From Streptomyces sp. NBC_01571 (GTDB lineage: Bacteria; Actinomycetota; Actinomycetes; Streptomycetales; Streptomycetaceae), in the NCBI RefSeq assembly GCF_026339875.1, contig NZ_JAPEPZ010000001.1, positions 7,316,001-7,380,000 on the forward strand: DNA of 64,000 nt, in the 5' to 3' direction. Numbering within the stretch: position 1 is the first letter of the stretch; each line of letters starts with the position of its first letter. This document shows positions 48,478 to 56,801 of this stretch, in pieces. A model generated the notes under the pieces. It had not been told where the DNA came from. It was given only the letters and a program-made list of their open reading frames with translations, and did not search any database. Both the position numbers and the translations under genes were made by a program.

Positions 48478-49972
48478 CCTAGAACCTCCACGAAGCTACG
48501 AGGTACGCACTTACGGGTGCCAGATGAACGTCCACGACTCCGAACGGCTCTCCGGGCTCCTCGAAGGCGCAGGCTACGTGCGGGCGCCCGAGGGGTCCGA
48601 CGGCGACGCGGACGTCGTCGTCTTCAACACCTGCGCCGTGCGCGAGAACGCCGACAACCGGCTGTACGGCAACCTCGGCCGCCTCGCCCCGATGAAGACG
48701 AAGCGCCCCGGGATGCAGATCGCGGTAGGCGGCTGCCTGGCGCAGAAGGACCGCGACACCATCGTGAAGAAGGCGCCCTGGGTGGACGTCGTCTTCGGTA
48801 CGCACAACATCGGCAAACTGCCCGTCCTCCTGGAGCGCGCCCGCGTGCAGGAAGAGGCACAGATCGAGATCGCCGAGTCGCTCGAGGCGTTCCCCTCGAC
48901 GCTGCCGACCCGCCGGGAGAGCGCCTACGCGGCCTGGGTGTCGATCTCCGTCGGCTGCAACAACACCTGCACGTTCTGCATCGTCCCGGCGCTCCGCGGC
49001 AAGGAGAAGGACCGCAGGACGGGCGACATCCTCGCCGAGATCGAGGCACTCGTCGGCGAGGGCGTCTCCGAGATCACGCTGCTCGGCCAGAACGTCAACG
49101 CGTACGGCAGTGACATCGGCGACCGGGAGGCCTTCAGCAAGCTGCTGCGCGCCTGCGGGCAGATCGAGGGCCTCGAGCGGGTCCGGTTCACCTCCCCGCA
49201 CCCCCGCGACTTCACCGACGACGTGATCGCGGCCATGGCGGAGACGCCGAACGTGATGCCGCAGCTGCACATGCCGATGCAGTCCGGCTCGGACACCGTC
49301 CTGAAGGCGATGCGCCGCTCGTACCGCCAGGAGCGCTACCTGGGGATCATCGAGAAGGTGCGCGCCGCCATCCCGCACGCCGCGATCACCACCGACATCA
49401 TCGTGGGCTTCCCCGGCGAGACCGAGGAGGACTTCGAGCAGACGATGCACGCCGTCCGCGAGGCGCGCTTCACGCAGGCCTTCACGTTCCAGTACTCCAA
49501 GCGCCCCGGCACCCCGGCGGCCACCATGGAGGGGCAGATCCCCAAGGAGGTCGTCCAGGCGCGCTACGAGCGTCTCGTCGCCCTCCAGGAGGAGATCTCC
49601 TGGGACGAGAACAAGAAGCAGGTCGATCGCGTCCTGGAGCTGATGGTCGCCGAGGGCGAGGGCCGCAAGGACGGCGCCACGCACCGCCTGTCCGGCCGCG
49701 CCCCCGACAACCGCCTGGTCCACTTCACCAAGCCCGACCAGGACGTACGCCCCGGTGACGTCGTCACCGTCGAGATCACCTACGCCGCCCCGCATCATCT
49801 GCTCGCCGAGGGCGCCGTCCTGGACGTGCGCCGCACGCGCGCGGGGGACGCCTGGGAGAAGCGCAACGCGGCCCAGGCGGCGAAGCCGGCCGGCGTGATG
49901 CTGGGGCTGCCGAAGATCGGCGCCCCGGAACCGCTGCCCGTCGTGACCGGCAGCGGCTGCGGCTGCGACTGA
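48464..49972 (+). CDS. miaB: tRNA-2-methylthio-N6-dimethylallyladenosine synthase MiaB (5' end rebuilt by the prophage)
   Basis: MiaB adds the methylthio group to i6A37 of tRNAs reading UNN codons. Domains: MTTase N-terminal part with cysteines in [14 protein letters not shown] and GGCLAQK; the radical SAM cluster in [11 protein letters not shown] near residue 163; a C-terminal TRAM domain. The first 11 residues (from ATG 48,464 [11 protein letters not shown], or ATG 48,470) are phage-derived and replace the host's first 15. GTGAGG 11 nt upstream may serve as ribosome-binding site. The native promoter is stranded at the far end of the prophage, so expression depends on a phage promoter. Partner modification enzyme miaA lies 1.7 kb downstream. 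Confidence 0.93.
   Translation: MVMDTLEPPRSYEVRTYGCQMNVHDSERLSGLLEGAGYVRAPEGSDGDADVVVFNTCAVRENADNRLYGNLGRLAPMKTKRPGMQIAVGGCLAQKDRDTIVKKAPWVDVVFGTHNIGKLPVLLERARVQEEAQIEIAESLEAFPSTLPTRRESAYAAWVSISVGCNNTCTFCIVPALRGKEKDRRTGDILAEIEALVGEGVSEITLLGQNVNAYGSDIGDREAFSKLLRACGQIEGLERVRFTSPHPRDFTDDVIAAMAETPNVMPQLHMPMQSGSDTVLKAMRRSYRQERYLGIIEKVRAAIPHAAITTDIIVGFPGETEEDFEQTMHAVREARFTQAFTFQYSKRPGTPAATMEGQIPKEVVQARYERLVALQEEISWDENKKQVDRVLELMVAEGEGRKDGATHRLSGRAPDNRLVHFTKPDQDVRPGDVVTVEITYAAPHHLLAEGAVLDVRRTRAGDAWEKRNAAQAAKPAGVMLGLPKIGAPEPLPVVTGSGCGCD
48496..48529. other. attR (prophage right end / host miaB junction)
   Basis: This segment is identical to attL except for two positions, both silent in the MiaB frame. 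The identical 18-bp core is 48,512-48,529. Everything right of the core is native miaB. The phage arm of attR preserves MiaB residues [11 protein letters not shown]. Confidence 0.93.
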
Positions 49973-50007
49973 CCCCGCTCACGCGGCTAAGGGTTACGCT
50001 GCCGATC

Positions 50008-50721
50008 ATGCTTGTAGCCGCCGCAGCCTGCCCCTGTCCGCCGCTGCTCGTGCCCGAGGTCGCCGCCGGCGCGGCGCCCGAGCTGGCCGCCGCGCGCGAC
50101 GCGTGCGCGGACGCGCTCGGCGTGCTCGCCGCCTCCCGGCCCGATCTGCTGGTCGTCGTGGGCCCCGCCGACGACGGCGGGTCCTACCCCGAGGGGACAC
50201 CGGGCTCGTTCCGCGGGTTCGGCGTGGACCTCGGCGTATGCCTCGGGCGGGGCGGCACCCCTCTGGCGCCCTCGCAGCGGGCGCTTCCGCCCTCGCTCAC
50301 CGTCGCCGCCTGGCTGCTGGAGCGCACGGACTGGTCCGACGCCCCCGTGACAGGTCTCGCCGTGGCGGAGCCGCTCACGGCCGAGCTGTGCGGGAGCGTC
50401 GGAGCGGAGGCCGCGGGCCGGGCCGCGCGGGTGGCCCTCCTGGTGATGGGCGACGGCAGCGCATGCCGGACGCTGAAGGCGCCCGGATACCTGGACGAGC
50501 GCGCGGCGGGCTTCGACGCGGAGGTCGCCCGGGCGCTGGGGACGGCGGACGTTTCGGCACTGCAGGCACTGGACGCCGGGCTCGCCCGCGAACTGATGGC
50601 CTCCGGCCGCGCCCCCTGGCAGGTCCTCGCGGGCGCGGCAGAGGACGCTGAGCTGGGCGGCGCCCTGCTGTACGAGGACGCGCCGTACGGCGTGGGGTAC
50701 CTGGTGGCGGCCTGGTCGTAG
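50008..50721 (+). CDS. Class III extradiol dioxygenase-like (subunit B type) protein
   Basis: This 237-residue protein begins with AAAACPCPPLLVPEVAAG, resembling the LigB-like extradiol ring-cleavage dioxygenase fold, whose N-terminal metal His is usually in xxHxPxLL; here the position is Cys-Pro. Its enzymatic activity is therefore uncertain. It is regularly found next to miaB/miaA in Streptomyces. The ATG at 50,008 follows TACGCT by seven nucleotides, consistent with a leaderless mRNA. Confidence 0.75.
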   Translation: MLVAAAACPCPPLLVPEVAAGAAPELAAARDACADALGVLAASRPDLLVVVGPADDGGSYPEGTPGSFRGFGVDLGVCLGRGGTPLAPSQRALPPSLTVAAWLLERTDWSDAPVTGLAVAEPLTAELCGSVGAEAAGRAARVALLVMGDGSACRTLKAPGYLDERAAGFDAEVARALGTADVSALQALDAGLARELMASGRAPWQVLAGAAEDAELGGALLYEDAPYGVGYLVAAWS

Positions 50722-50804
50722 CGCCGCACCGCGAGGCCTCCCGGCCGGACACGGCGGACGGCCGGGAGCTGGATGCTCCGCGGCCGTCCGTCGATGTGTG
50801 CCGT

Positions 50805-51065
50805 TCAGAATGCGGGGGGCGGTGGCGGCGCGTCCGGCGGAGGCGTGGGGCCGCCCTCCTTGTGCGCCAGTCGGTCCATGGCGCCCTTCGCCTTGCCCGT
50901 GCCCGTCTGGATCTTGTCGCTGTACTTGCCCTTGGTCTTCTCGTCGACCACCCTGGCGGCCTTGTCGAGACCGTGGGTGACCTTGTCCCCGTGCTGCTGC
51001 GCGAGGTCCGAGACCTTGTCCTTGGCAGGCGCCAGCTTGGCTTTCAGATTGTCCAGGAGACTCAT
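50805..51065 (-). CDS. MT0933-like (Rv0909-type) antitoxin family protein
   Basis: This 86-residue protein (LDNLKAKLAPAKDKVSDLAQQHGDKVTHGLDKAARVVDEKTKGKYSDKI) matches the small actinobacterial antitoxin family with a basic helical core; a Pro-rich tail ends it. No toxin gene is adjacent, so it may not act in a toxin-antitoxin pair. Confidence 0.75.
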   Translation of the reverse strand: MSLLDNLKAKLAPAKDKVSDLAQQHGDKVTHGLDKAARVVDEKTKGKYSDKIQTGTGKAKGAMDRLAHKEGGPTPPPDAPPPPPAF

Positions 51066-51089
51066 GGTCCACCTTCCCTCGCGGGACAG

Positions 51090-51467
51090 TTACTTACGGG
51101 CGCTCTCACCGGCCCCGTTGTCGGCGGCCTTCTCGGCGGTCTGCTGCTGAGGGATCTCGACGTCGTCCGAAGCCGACGCTCCGGCGGCCGCCGTCGCCGC
51201 GACCGCCACCTCAGCCTCGGCCTCGCGGTCGCTCTCGCCCGCGTTCTCGCTCCCGGACGAGCGCTTCGCCTCTTCCGTCACCGACTCCGACGCGCAGCCG
51301 GCGTCGGTCGTGGCATCGGCACCGGTCGTGACATCGGCTTCGGTCGTCGTGACGTCGGCATCGGCCCCGGCGTCGGTTCCGGCCGGCCGCGTGCCGGCAG
51401 ACACCTCGGCGGTCGACGCCTCCTCCGCAGCCTTCGACCTCCTGAGAAGTCGTGCAAAAACACCCAT
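51090..51467 (-). CDS. Acidic low-complexity protein
   Basis: From ATG 51,467 this 125-residue protein has a short basic amphipathic start (MGVFARLLRRSK) followed by Ala/Thr/Glu/Asp-rich low complexity. It ends 24 bp before the antitoxin-like gene start, so it may be co-transcribed with it. Function is unknown; similar proteins occur next to miaA in Streptomyces. Confidence 0.5.
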   Translation of the reverse strand: MGVFARLLRRSKAAEEASTAEVSAGTRPAGTDAGADADVTTTEADVTTGADATTDAGCASESVTEEAKRSSGSENAGESDREAEAEVAVAATAAAGASASDDVEIPQQQTAEKAADNGAGESARK

Positions 51468-51649
51468 ATCCACTCCATACGTTACTCGTGAGGACGAAAT
51501 TCCGCGTCACCCGGTGCGTCCCGTTGCGCCGCCCGGGGCGCCGGTCCTCGAAAACCGGCGGCCGGAACCTCGCAACAGGCAACGACCCCGAACCTGTGGC
51601 GTCACGCGGCGCGTCGGAGGAGGGCCCCCGGGTTTGCGAGACTGGGGCG

Positions 51650-52588
51650 GTGAGCAGCGCACCCCCCGCCCCCCGAGTCATCGCCGTCGTCGGACCGACC
51701 GCGGCAGGAAAGTCCGATCTGGGCGTTTTCCTCGCCCGCCGTCTCGGAGGCGAGGTCGTCAACGCCGACTCCATGCAGTTGTACCGAGGGATGGACATCG
51801 GCACCGCGAAGCTGACGTCCGAGGAGCGGGCCGGGATTCCGCACCACCTGCTGGACATCTGGGACGTGACCGTCACGGCCAGCGTCGCGGAGTACCAGCG
51901 GCTCGCCCGCGCCCGCATCGACGCCCTGCTCGCCGAGGGCCGCTGGCCGGTCCTGGTGGGCGGCTCCGGGCTCTATGTGCGCGGCGCCGTCGACAACCTG
52001 GAGTTCCCCGGCACCGACCCCGAGGTGCGCGCCCGTCTGGAGGAGGAGCTCGGGCTGCGCGGCTCGGGCGCGCTGCACGCGCGTCTGGCCATGGCCGACC
52101 CCGAGGCCGCCCAGGCGATCCTGCCCAGCAACGGCCGCCGCATCGTGCGGGCGCTGGAGGTCATCGAGATCACCGGCAAACCCTTCACGGCCAACCTCCC
52201 CGGCCACGACTCGGTGTACGACACCCTCCAGATCGGTGTCGACGTGACGCGTCCCGAGCTCGACGAGCGGATCGCGCGCCGCGTCGACCGGATGTGGGAG
52301 GCCGGGCTCGTCGACGAGGTGCGGGAGCTGGAGGCGCGCGGCCTGCGCGAGGGGCGCACGGCGTCGCGCGCGCTCGGGTACCAGCAGGTGCTCGCGGCGC
52401 TCGCCGGGGAGTGCACCGACGCCGAGGCGCGCGCCGAGACCGTACGCGCCACGAAACGCTTCGCGCGACGTCAGGATTCGTGGTTCCGGCGCGATCCCCG
52501 GGTGCACTGGCTGAGCGGCGCCGCGGCGGACCTCACAGAACTTCCACAACTCGCGCTGGCGTTGGTCGAACGACCGGTCACAGCCTGA
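51650..52588 (+). CDS. miaA: tRNA dimethylallyltransferase MiaA
   Basis: MiaA transfers dimethylallyl from DMAPP to A37, making the i6A that MiaB then methylthiolates. This 312-residue enzyme has the P-loop GPTAAGKSDL near residue 15, the DSMQLYRGMDIGTAK signature near residue 37 and the C-terminal TRxFARRQxxWFRRD motif. The GTG at 51,650 is used. It lies 1.7 kb from miaB, so the modification pair is chromosomally linked although the prophage has split miaB. Confidence 0.95.
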   Translation: MSSAPPAPRVIAVVGPTAAGKSDLGVFLARRLGGEVVNADSMQLYRGMDIGTAKLTSEERAGIPHHLLDIWDVTVTASVAEYQRLARARIDALLAEGRWPVLVGGSGLYVRGAVDNLEFPGTDPEVRARLEEELGLRGSGALHARLAMADPEAAQAILPSNGRRIVRALEVIEITGKPFTANLPGHDSVYDTLQIGVDVTRPELDERIARRVDRMWEAGLVDEVRELEARGLREGRTASRALGYQQVLAALAGECTDAEARAETVRATKRFARRQDSWFRRDPRVHWLSGAAADLTELPQLALALVERPVTA

Positions 52589-52696
52589 TCACGTCATGGC
52601 ATCGGGACGCTCCGGCCGCCATCGGGGCCTCCGGCGCCGTGCCATCATCGAGCTTCGATCGACCAAGTGGAGTCCGAGTTGGGAGGGCGCGTGGCG

Positions 52697-53263
52697 ATGG
52701 AGGCCGGCCCTCGCAACACCGCACAGGACGCGGAGCAGGACACCGCGCAGGAGCAGCAGCGACCGCAGGGCCTCGACGGCGACGGAGCAGGCCTCGACGG
52801 GGACCGGACGGGCCACGACGAGCGGTCCGGCTCCGACGGCGATCCGCTGATCTCCGACGGACCCGATGAGCCTCCCGGCGGTGTCACCGCCGACGGGCCG
52901 GGGCCGGACGAGATGTCCCCGGGACCCGAGGTCGAGGTCGAGCTGCGTCCGCAGCGTCGGCTGCGTATCTGGCAGCTCGCGCCGATCGTGGTCCTGGCCG
53001 CGACGGGCTCGCTGATGTTCGCCTTCCCGCTGGCCTTCGAGTTCGGCGACGGCGGTGCCGTGGTCGCCATGCTCGGTCTGCTGATCTGCCTGTGCGCCGC
53101 CGGCTGGGGCATGATGGCCGCCCGCCGCGTGGGCTACGCCATGCCGGGTTTCCCCGCGCGCGGCTCCGGCCGCCGCGTGGACTGGCGCGTCGTGCTCGCG
53201 TACGTCGTGGTGGTCGCCGCGGTGGCGGTGCTCGCCGTGGGACGCGTGGCCCGGCTGCGCTGA
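52697..53263 (+). CDS. Membrane protein of unknown function
   Basis: This 188-residue protein has about 85 acidic, Gly/Asp-rich N-terminal residues, then three hydrophobic helices (WQLAPIVVLAATGSLMFAFPLAF near residue 96, AMLGLLICLCAAGWGMMAA near residue 127, VVLAYVVVVAAVAVLAVG near residue 162). The ATG at 52,697 follows GGGAGG by 10 nt; GTG 52,691 is an alternative. It is conserved between miaA and dapF in Streptomyces. Confidence 0.65.
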   Translation: MEAGPRNTAQDAEQDTAQEQQRPQGLDGDGAGLDGDRTGHDERSGSDGDPLISDGPDEPPGGVTADGPGPDEMSPGPEVEVELRPQRRLRIWQLAPIVVLAATGSLMFAFPLAFEFGDGGAVVAMLGLLICLCAAGWGMMAARRVGYAMPGFPARGSGRRVDWRVVLAYVVVVAAVAVLAVGRVARLR

Positions 53264-53334
53264 GCCCGCCGGGGCGGGCACCTGTCGCGGAGGGCGTGCC
53301 GGACCGGCTCCGCCCGACCCCGTACGATCGAGGA

Positions 53335-54204
53335 ATGAGCACGCGGATCGCCTTCCTCAAGGGCCACGGGACCGAGAACGACTTCGTGATCGTCCCCGAC
53401 CCGGAGAACGCCGTCGACCTGTCCCCGGCCGCCGTGGCCGCCCTGTGCGACCGCCGCGCGGGCATCGGTGGCGACGGTCTCCTGCACGTCGTACGGTCCG
53501 CCGCGCACCCCGAGGCCGCGGAGATGGCGGCCGAGGCGGAGTGGTTCATGGACTACCGCAACGGCGACGGCTCGGTCGCGGAGATGTGCGGCAACGGGGT
53601 GCGTGTGTTCGCGCACTACCTCCAGCGGGCCGGACATGTGGCCGAAGGCGACATCACGATCGCCACGCGCGCAGGCGTGAAGAGCGTGCACCTCGCCAAG
53701 AACGGGGACGTCACCGTCGGCATGGGCAAGGCGGTCCTCCCCGAGGGGGACGTCACCGTGAGCGTCGACGGGCACAGCTGGCCCGCCCGCAACGTGAACA
53801 TGGGCAACCCGCACGCCGTCGCCTTCGTGGACCACCTCGGCCAGGCGGGCAACCTGTTCACGCCGCCCCCCGTCACGCCCGCGTCGGCCTACCCGGACGG
53901 GGTGAACGTCGAGTTCGTGGTCGACCGGGGCCCGCGCCACGTCGCCCTGCGTGTCCACGAGCGCGGCTCCGGAGAGACCCGTTCGTGCGGCACGGGCGCC
54001 TGCGCGGTGGCCGTCGCCACGGCCCGCCGCGACGGCGCCGACCCAGCCGTCACCGGGACTCCGGTGACGTACACCGTCGACGTGCCCGGCGGACGCCTGG
54101 TGATCACCGAGCACCCGGACGGCGCGATCGAGATGACCGGCCCCGCGGTGATCGTCGCCGAGGGCGACATCGACGCGGAGTGGCTGGCCGCCGTCCGGCT
54201 CTGA
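53335..54204 (+). CDS. dapF: Diaminopimelate epimerase DapF
   Basis: This 289-residue enzyme interconverts LL- and meso-diaminopimelate for lysine and peptidoglycan synthesis; Streptomyces use LL-DAP in the wall. The catalytic cysteines are in SVAEMCGNGVRVF (near residue 87) and ETRSCGTGACA (near residue 223). The ATG at 53,335 lies 6 nt after TACGAT, consistent with a leaderless transcript. The full domain pair is intact. Confidence 0.95.
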   Translation: MSTRIAFLKGHGTENDFVIVPDPENAVDLSPAAVAALCDRRAGIGGDGLLHVVRSAAHPEAAEMAAEAEWFMDYRNGDGSVAEMCGNGVRVFAHYLQRAGHVAEGDITIATRAGVKSVHLAKNGDVTVGMGKAVLPEGDVTVSVDGHSWPARNVNMGNPHAVAFVDHLGQAGNLFTPPPVTPASAYPDGVNVEFVVDRGPRHVALRVHERGSGETRSCGTGACAVAVATARRDGADPAVTGTPVTYTVDVPGGRLVITEHPDGAIEMTGPAVIVAEGDIDAEWLAAVRL

Positions 54205-54559
54205 GCGGACACCTCGTCGCGGGAGGTGCCGCACGTCTCCCGGACGTCTCCGCTGTTGTCCGACGAGACGTCAGAAGTCCCGCCCGGTGCGCTGTCACAA
54301 GGCCTGGTCGGGCGCGGTGTCGTACGCCCCCGTCCGGCCCGGTGCCGCAGCCTCCCGGCCCCTCGCGGAACCTCGAAACCGCAAACCCCTGAACCTTCGC
54401 TCGAATGGGTGATCCGTTTCACGCTCGGCGAGAGGTGGTCAGCCGGGCGTGGTGGGCTCGGTAGCATCAAGCACCGGCCCGGACGGGGGATCGACGCCAA
54501 CCCCTGAGCCGAGTACGCCATGGGCCCCCGTCCGCCGGTCTACGCAGCCGGAGGTGCCC
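54205..54559. other. Intergenic region between dapF and rshA
   Basis: This is 355 bp without a gene I would defend. Open frames on both strands lack ribosome-binding sites or recognisable domains. It should include the rshA promoter. Confidence 0.5.
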
Positions 54560-56734
54560 ATGAGTGCGGAGGCGACGAATCCCGCGACGCCAGGCCCTGC
54601 AACGCCCTCCCCCCAGCCGTCGGTTCCGCAGGAGCAGGGGGGATCGCCGACGCGCAGGAAGGGCCGCCCGCGGATCGACCTGCGCCGCCTCGGCCGGGCC
54701 GCGCTGCTCGGCCCGACCGCCCGTGACCGGCTGCCCGACGCGATCGGCCACGTCGCCGAGGCCCACCGCGCCCACCACCCCGACGCGGACATGGAACCGC
54801 TGCGCCGGGCGTACGTGCTGGCGGAGTCCTCGCACCGGGGCCAGATGCGCAAGAGCGGGGAGCCGTACATCACCCACCCGCTCGCGGTGACCCTGATCCT
54901 CGCCGAACTCGGCGCGGAGACCACGACGTTGACCGCCTCCCTGCTCCACGACACCGTCGAGGACACGGAAGTGACGCTCGATCAGGTCCGCTCCGAGTTC
55001 GGCGACGAGGTCTGCTATCTCGTCGACGGCGTCACCAAGTTGGAGAAGGTCGACTACGGGGCCGCCGCCGAACCCGAGACCTTCCGCAAGATGCTCGTGG
55101 CGACCGGCAACGACGTCCGCGTGATGTCGATCAAACTCGCCGACCGGCTGCACAACATGCGGACCCTCGGTGTGATGCGCCCCGAGAAACAGGCCCGGAT
55201 CGCCAAGGTGACCAGGGACGTCCTGATCCCGCTCGCCGAACGCCTCGGTGTCCAGGCGCTGAAGACCGAACTCGAGGACCTCGTCTTCGCGATCCTGCAC
55301 CCCGAGGAGTACGAGCACACCAGGGAACTGATCGTCGACAACGCGTCGCGCCCCGGCGACCCGCTCGCGGAGATCGCCGAAGAGGTGCGCGGTGTCCTGC
55401 GCGAGGCCGGGATCCAGGCCGAAGTCCTCATCCGGCCGCGCCACTTCGTCTCCGTGCACCGCGTGTCACGCAAGCGCGGGCCCATGCGCGGCGCGGACTT
55501 CGGACGGCTCCTCGTGCTCGTGAACGAGGACGCCGACTGCTACGGCGTTCTCGGTGAACTGCACACCTGTCTCACGCCCGTGGTGTCGGAGTTCAAGGAT
55601 TTCATCGCGGTCCCCAAGTTCAACCTGTACCAGTCGCTGCACACGGCCGTGGCGAGCGGCGACGGCCAGGTGGCCGAAGTCCTCATCCGTACCCACCAGA
55701 TGCACAAGGTCGCCGAGGCCGGCGTCATCGCCCTCGGCAACCCCTACACCGGTCCCGCGGAGGAGCAGACGGACGGCGACGGCGAACGGGCGGCGGACGG
55801 CGAGCGGGTCGACCCCACCCGCCCCGGCTGGCTCTCCCGGCTCCTCGACTGGCAGCAGGGCGCCCCGGACCCGGACACGTTCTGGTCCACCCTGCGCGAG
55901 GACCTCGCCCAGGACCGCGAGATCACCGTCTTCCGGGCCGACGGCGGCTCGTTGGGCCTGCCCGAGGGCGCCAGTTGCGTGGACGCCGCGTACGCGCAGT
56001 ACGGCGAGGACGCGCACGCCTGTATCGGCGCCCGCGTCAACGGGCGGCTCGCGACGCTGAGCACGGTGCTGAAGGACGGCGACACCGTGCAGCTCCTGAT
56101 GGGACAGGACCCGGCCTCGGAACCCTCCAGGGAGTGGCTGGAGCACGCCCAGACACCCGCCGCACGGATCGCCATCCAGCGCTGGCTGGCCGCGCACCCC
56201 TCGCCCCGCGACGCGGCGCCCCCCGAGGAGCCCGCCGCGGCCCCCAGGCCGGCCGCCGAGGCTCCCGCGGCCCGCCCCGCCGCGAACGCCGTCGTCGAAC
56301 AGCCGGGCGCCTCCGTACGCCTCGCGGGCTGCTGCACCCCCGTGCCGCCCGACCGCGTGACCGGCTTCGCCGTACGCGGCGGAGTGGTGACCGTGCACCG
56401 CGTCGAGTGCGCCGGCGTGGCACGTATGAAGGGCGCGGGGCGCGCGGAGGTCGAGGTGAGCTGGGGCGACACCACCGAGTGCCGCGTCACGCTGGTCGCC
56501 GAGTCCTTCGGGCGTCCCCATCTGCTCGCCGACCTCACCGAGGCCATCGCCCTGGAGGGCGCCGCCATCGTCTCCGCGACCGTCGAACCACCCAGCCAGC
56601 AGCGCGTACGCCACACCTACACGCTCCAACTCCCGGACGCGGCCCACCTCCCAGGGCTGATGCGGGCGATGCGGAACGTACCGGGCGTGTACGACGTGAG
56701 CAGGGCACAGCACGCCGCGGCCGCCGCGCAGTAG
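54560..56734 (+). CDS. rshA: RelA/SpoT homologue (bifunctional (p)ppGpp enzyme) RshA
   Basis: This 724-residue protein has an HD hydrolase domain (LLHDTVEDTEV near residue 140), a RelA/SpoT synthetase domain (near residues 290-410), a TGS domain and a C-terminal ACT-type domain with LAGCCTPVPPDRV. In the synthetase active-site region the usual EIQIRT motif reads EVLIRTHQMH, and the G-loop segment is RGPMRG rather than KxxRxxKG, so synthesis may be weakened; the name follows S. coelicolor rshA. GGAGGT lies 5 nt before the ATG. Confidence 0.9.
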   Translation: MSAEATNPATPGPATPSPQPSVPQEQGGSPTRRKGRPRIDLRRLGRAALLGPTARDRLPDAIGHVAEAHRAHHPDADMEPLRRAYVLAESSHRGQMRKSGEPYITHPLAVTLILAELGAETTTLTASLLHDTVEDTEVTLDQVRSEFGDEVCYLVDGVTKLEKVDYGAAAEPETFRKMLVATGNDVRVMSIKLADRLHNMRTLGVMRPEKQARIAKVTRDVLIPLAERLGVQALKTELEDLVFAILHPEEYEHTRELIVDNASRPGDPLAEIAEEVRGVLREAGIQAEVLIRPRHFVSVHRVSRKRGPMRGADFGRLLVLVNEDADCYGVLGELHTCLTPVVSEFKDFIAVPKFNLYQSLHTAVASGDGQVAEVLIRTHQMHKVAEAGVIALGNPYTGPAEEQTDGDGERAADGERVDPTRPGWLSRLLDWQQGAPDPDTFWSTLREDLAQDREITVFRADGGSLGLPEGASCVDAAYAQYGEDAHACIGARVNGRLATLSTVLKDGDTVQLLMGQDPASEPSREWLEHAQTPAARIAIQRWLAAHPSPRDAAPPEEPAAAPRPAAEAPAARPAANAVVEQPGASVRLAGCCTPVPPDRVTGFAVRGGVVTVHRVECAGVARMKGAGRAEVEVSWGDTTECRVTLVAESFGRPHLLADLTEAIALEGAAIVSATVEPPSQQRVRHTYTLQLPDAAHLPGLMRAMRNVPGVYDVSRAQHAAAAAQ

Positions 56735-56801
56735 CACACGTTCGGGTGGGACCGGAGCGCGTCGCCACCGCGGGAGGGACGACCGCTGGTAGCGGTGGTC
56801 C

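Larger units (their letters stand above)
30409..48529. mobile_element. 18.1-kb siphovirus-type prophage integrated in miaB
   Basis: Bounded by attL and attR, the element is 18,103 bp between equivalent points of the 18-bp core. It is visibly poorer in G+C than the flanks and uses many A/T-ending codons. It encodes terminase, portal, protease-capsid, connectors, tail tube, tail chaperones with frameshift, tape measure, minor tail proteins, holin-like protein, HNH nuclease, several regulators, an Lsr2-like protein and a tyrosine integrase. Missing are a recognisable endolysin, replication proteins and a full-size repressor. Its size is near that of the smallest known tailed actinophages (about 14-18 kb, from memory), so it may be complete, or it may rely on a helper phage. 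Confidence 0.95.

Noticed and set aside
30409..48529. Integrative conjugative element (AICE) instead of a phage
   Set aside because: GntR plus integrase is AICE-like, but there is no TraB translocase or Rep protein, and a full capsid/tail operon is present.
50805..51467. Toxin-antitoxin pair formed by the antitoxin-like and acidic genes
   Set aside because: The acidic protein has no toxin fold features, only low complexity.
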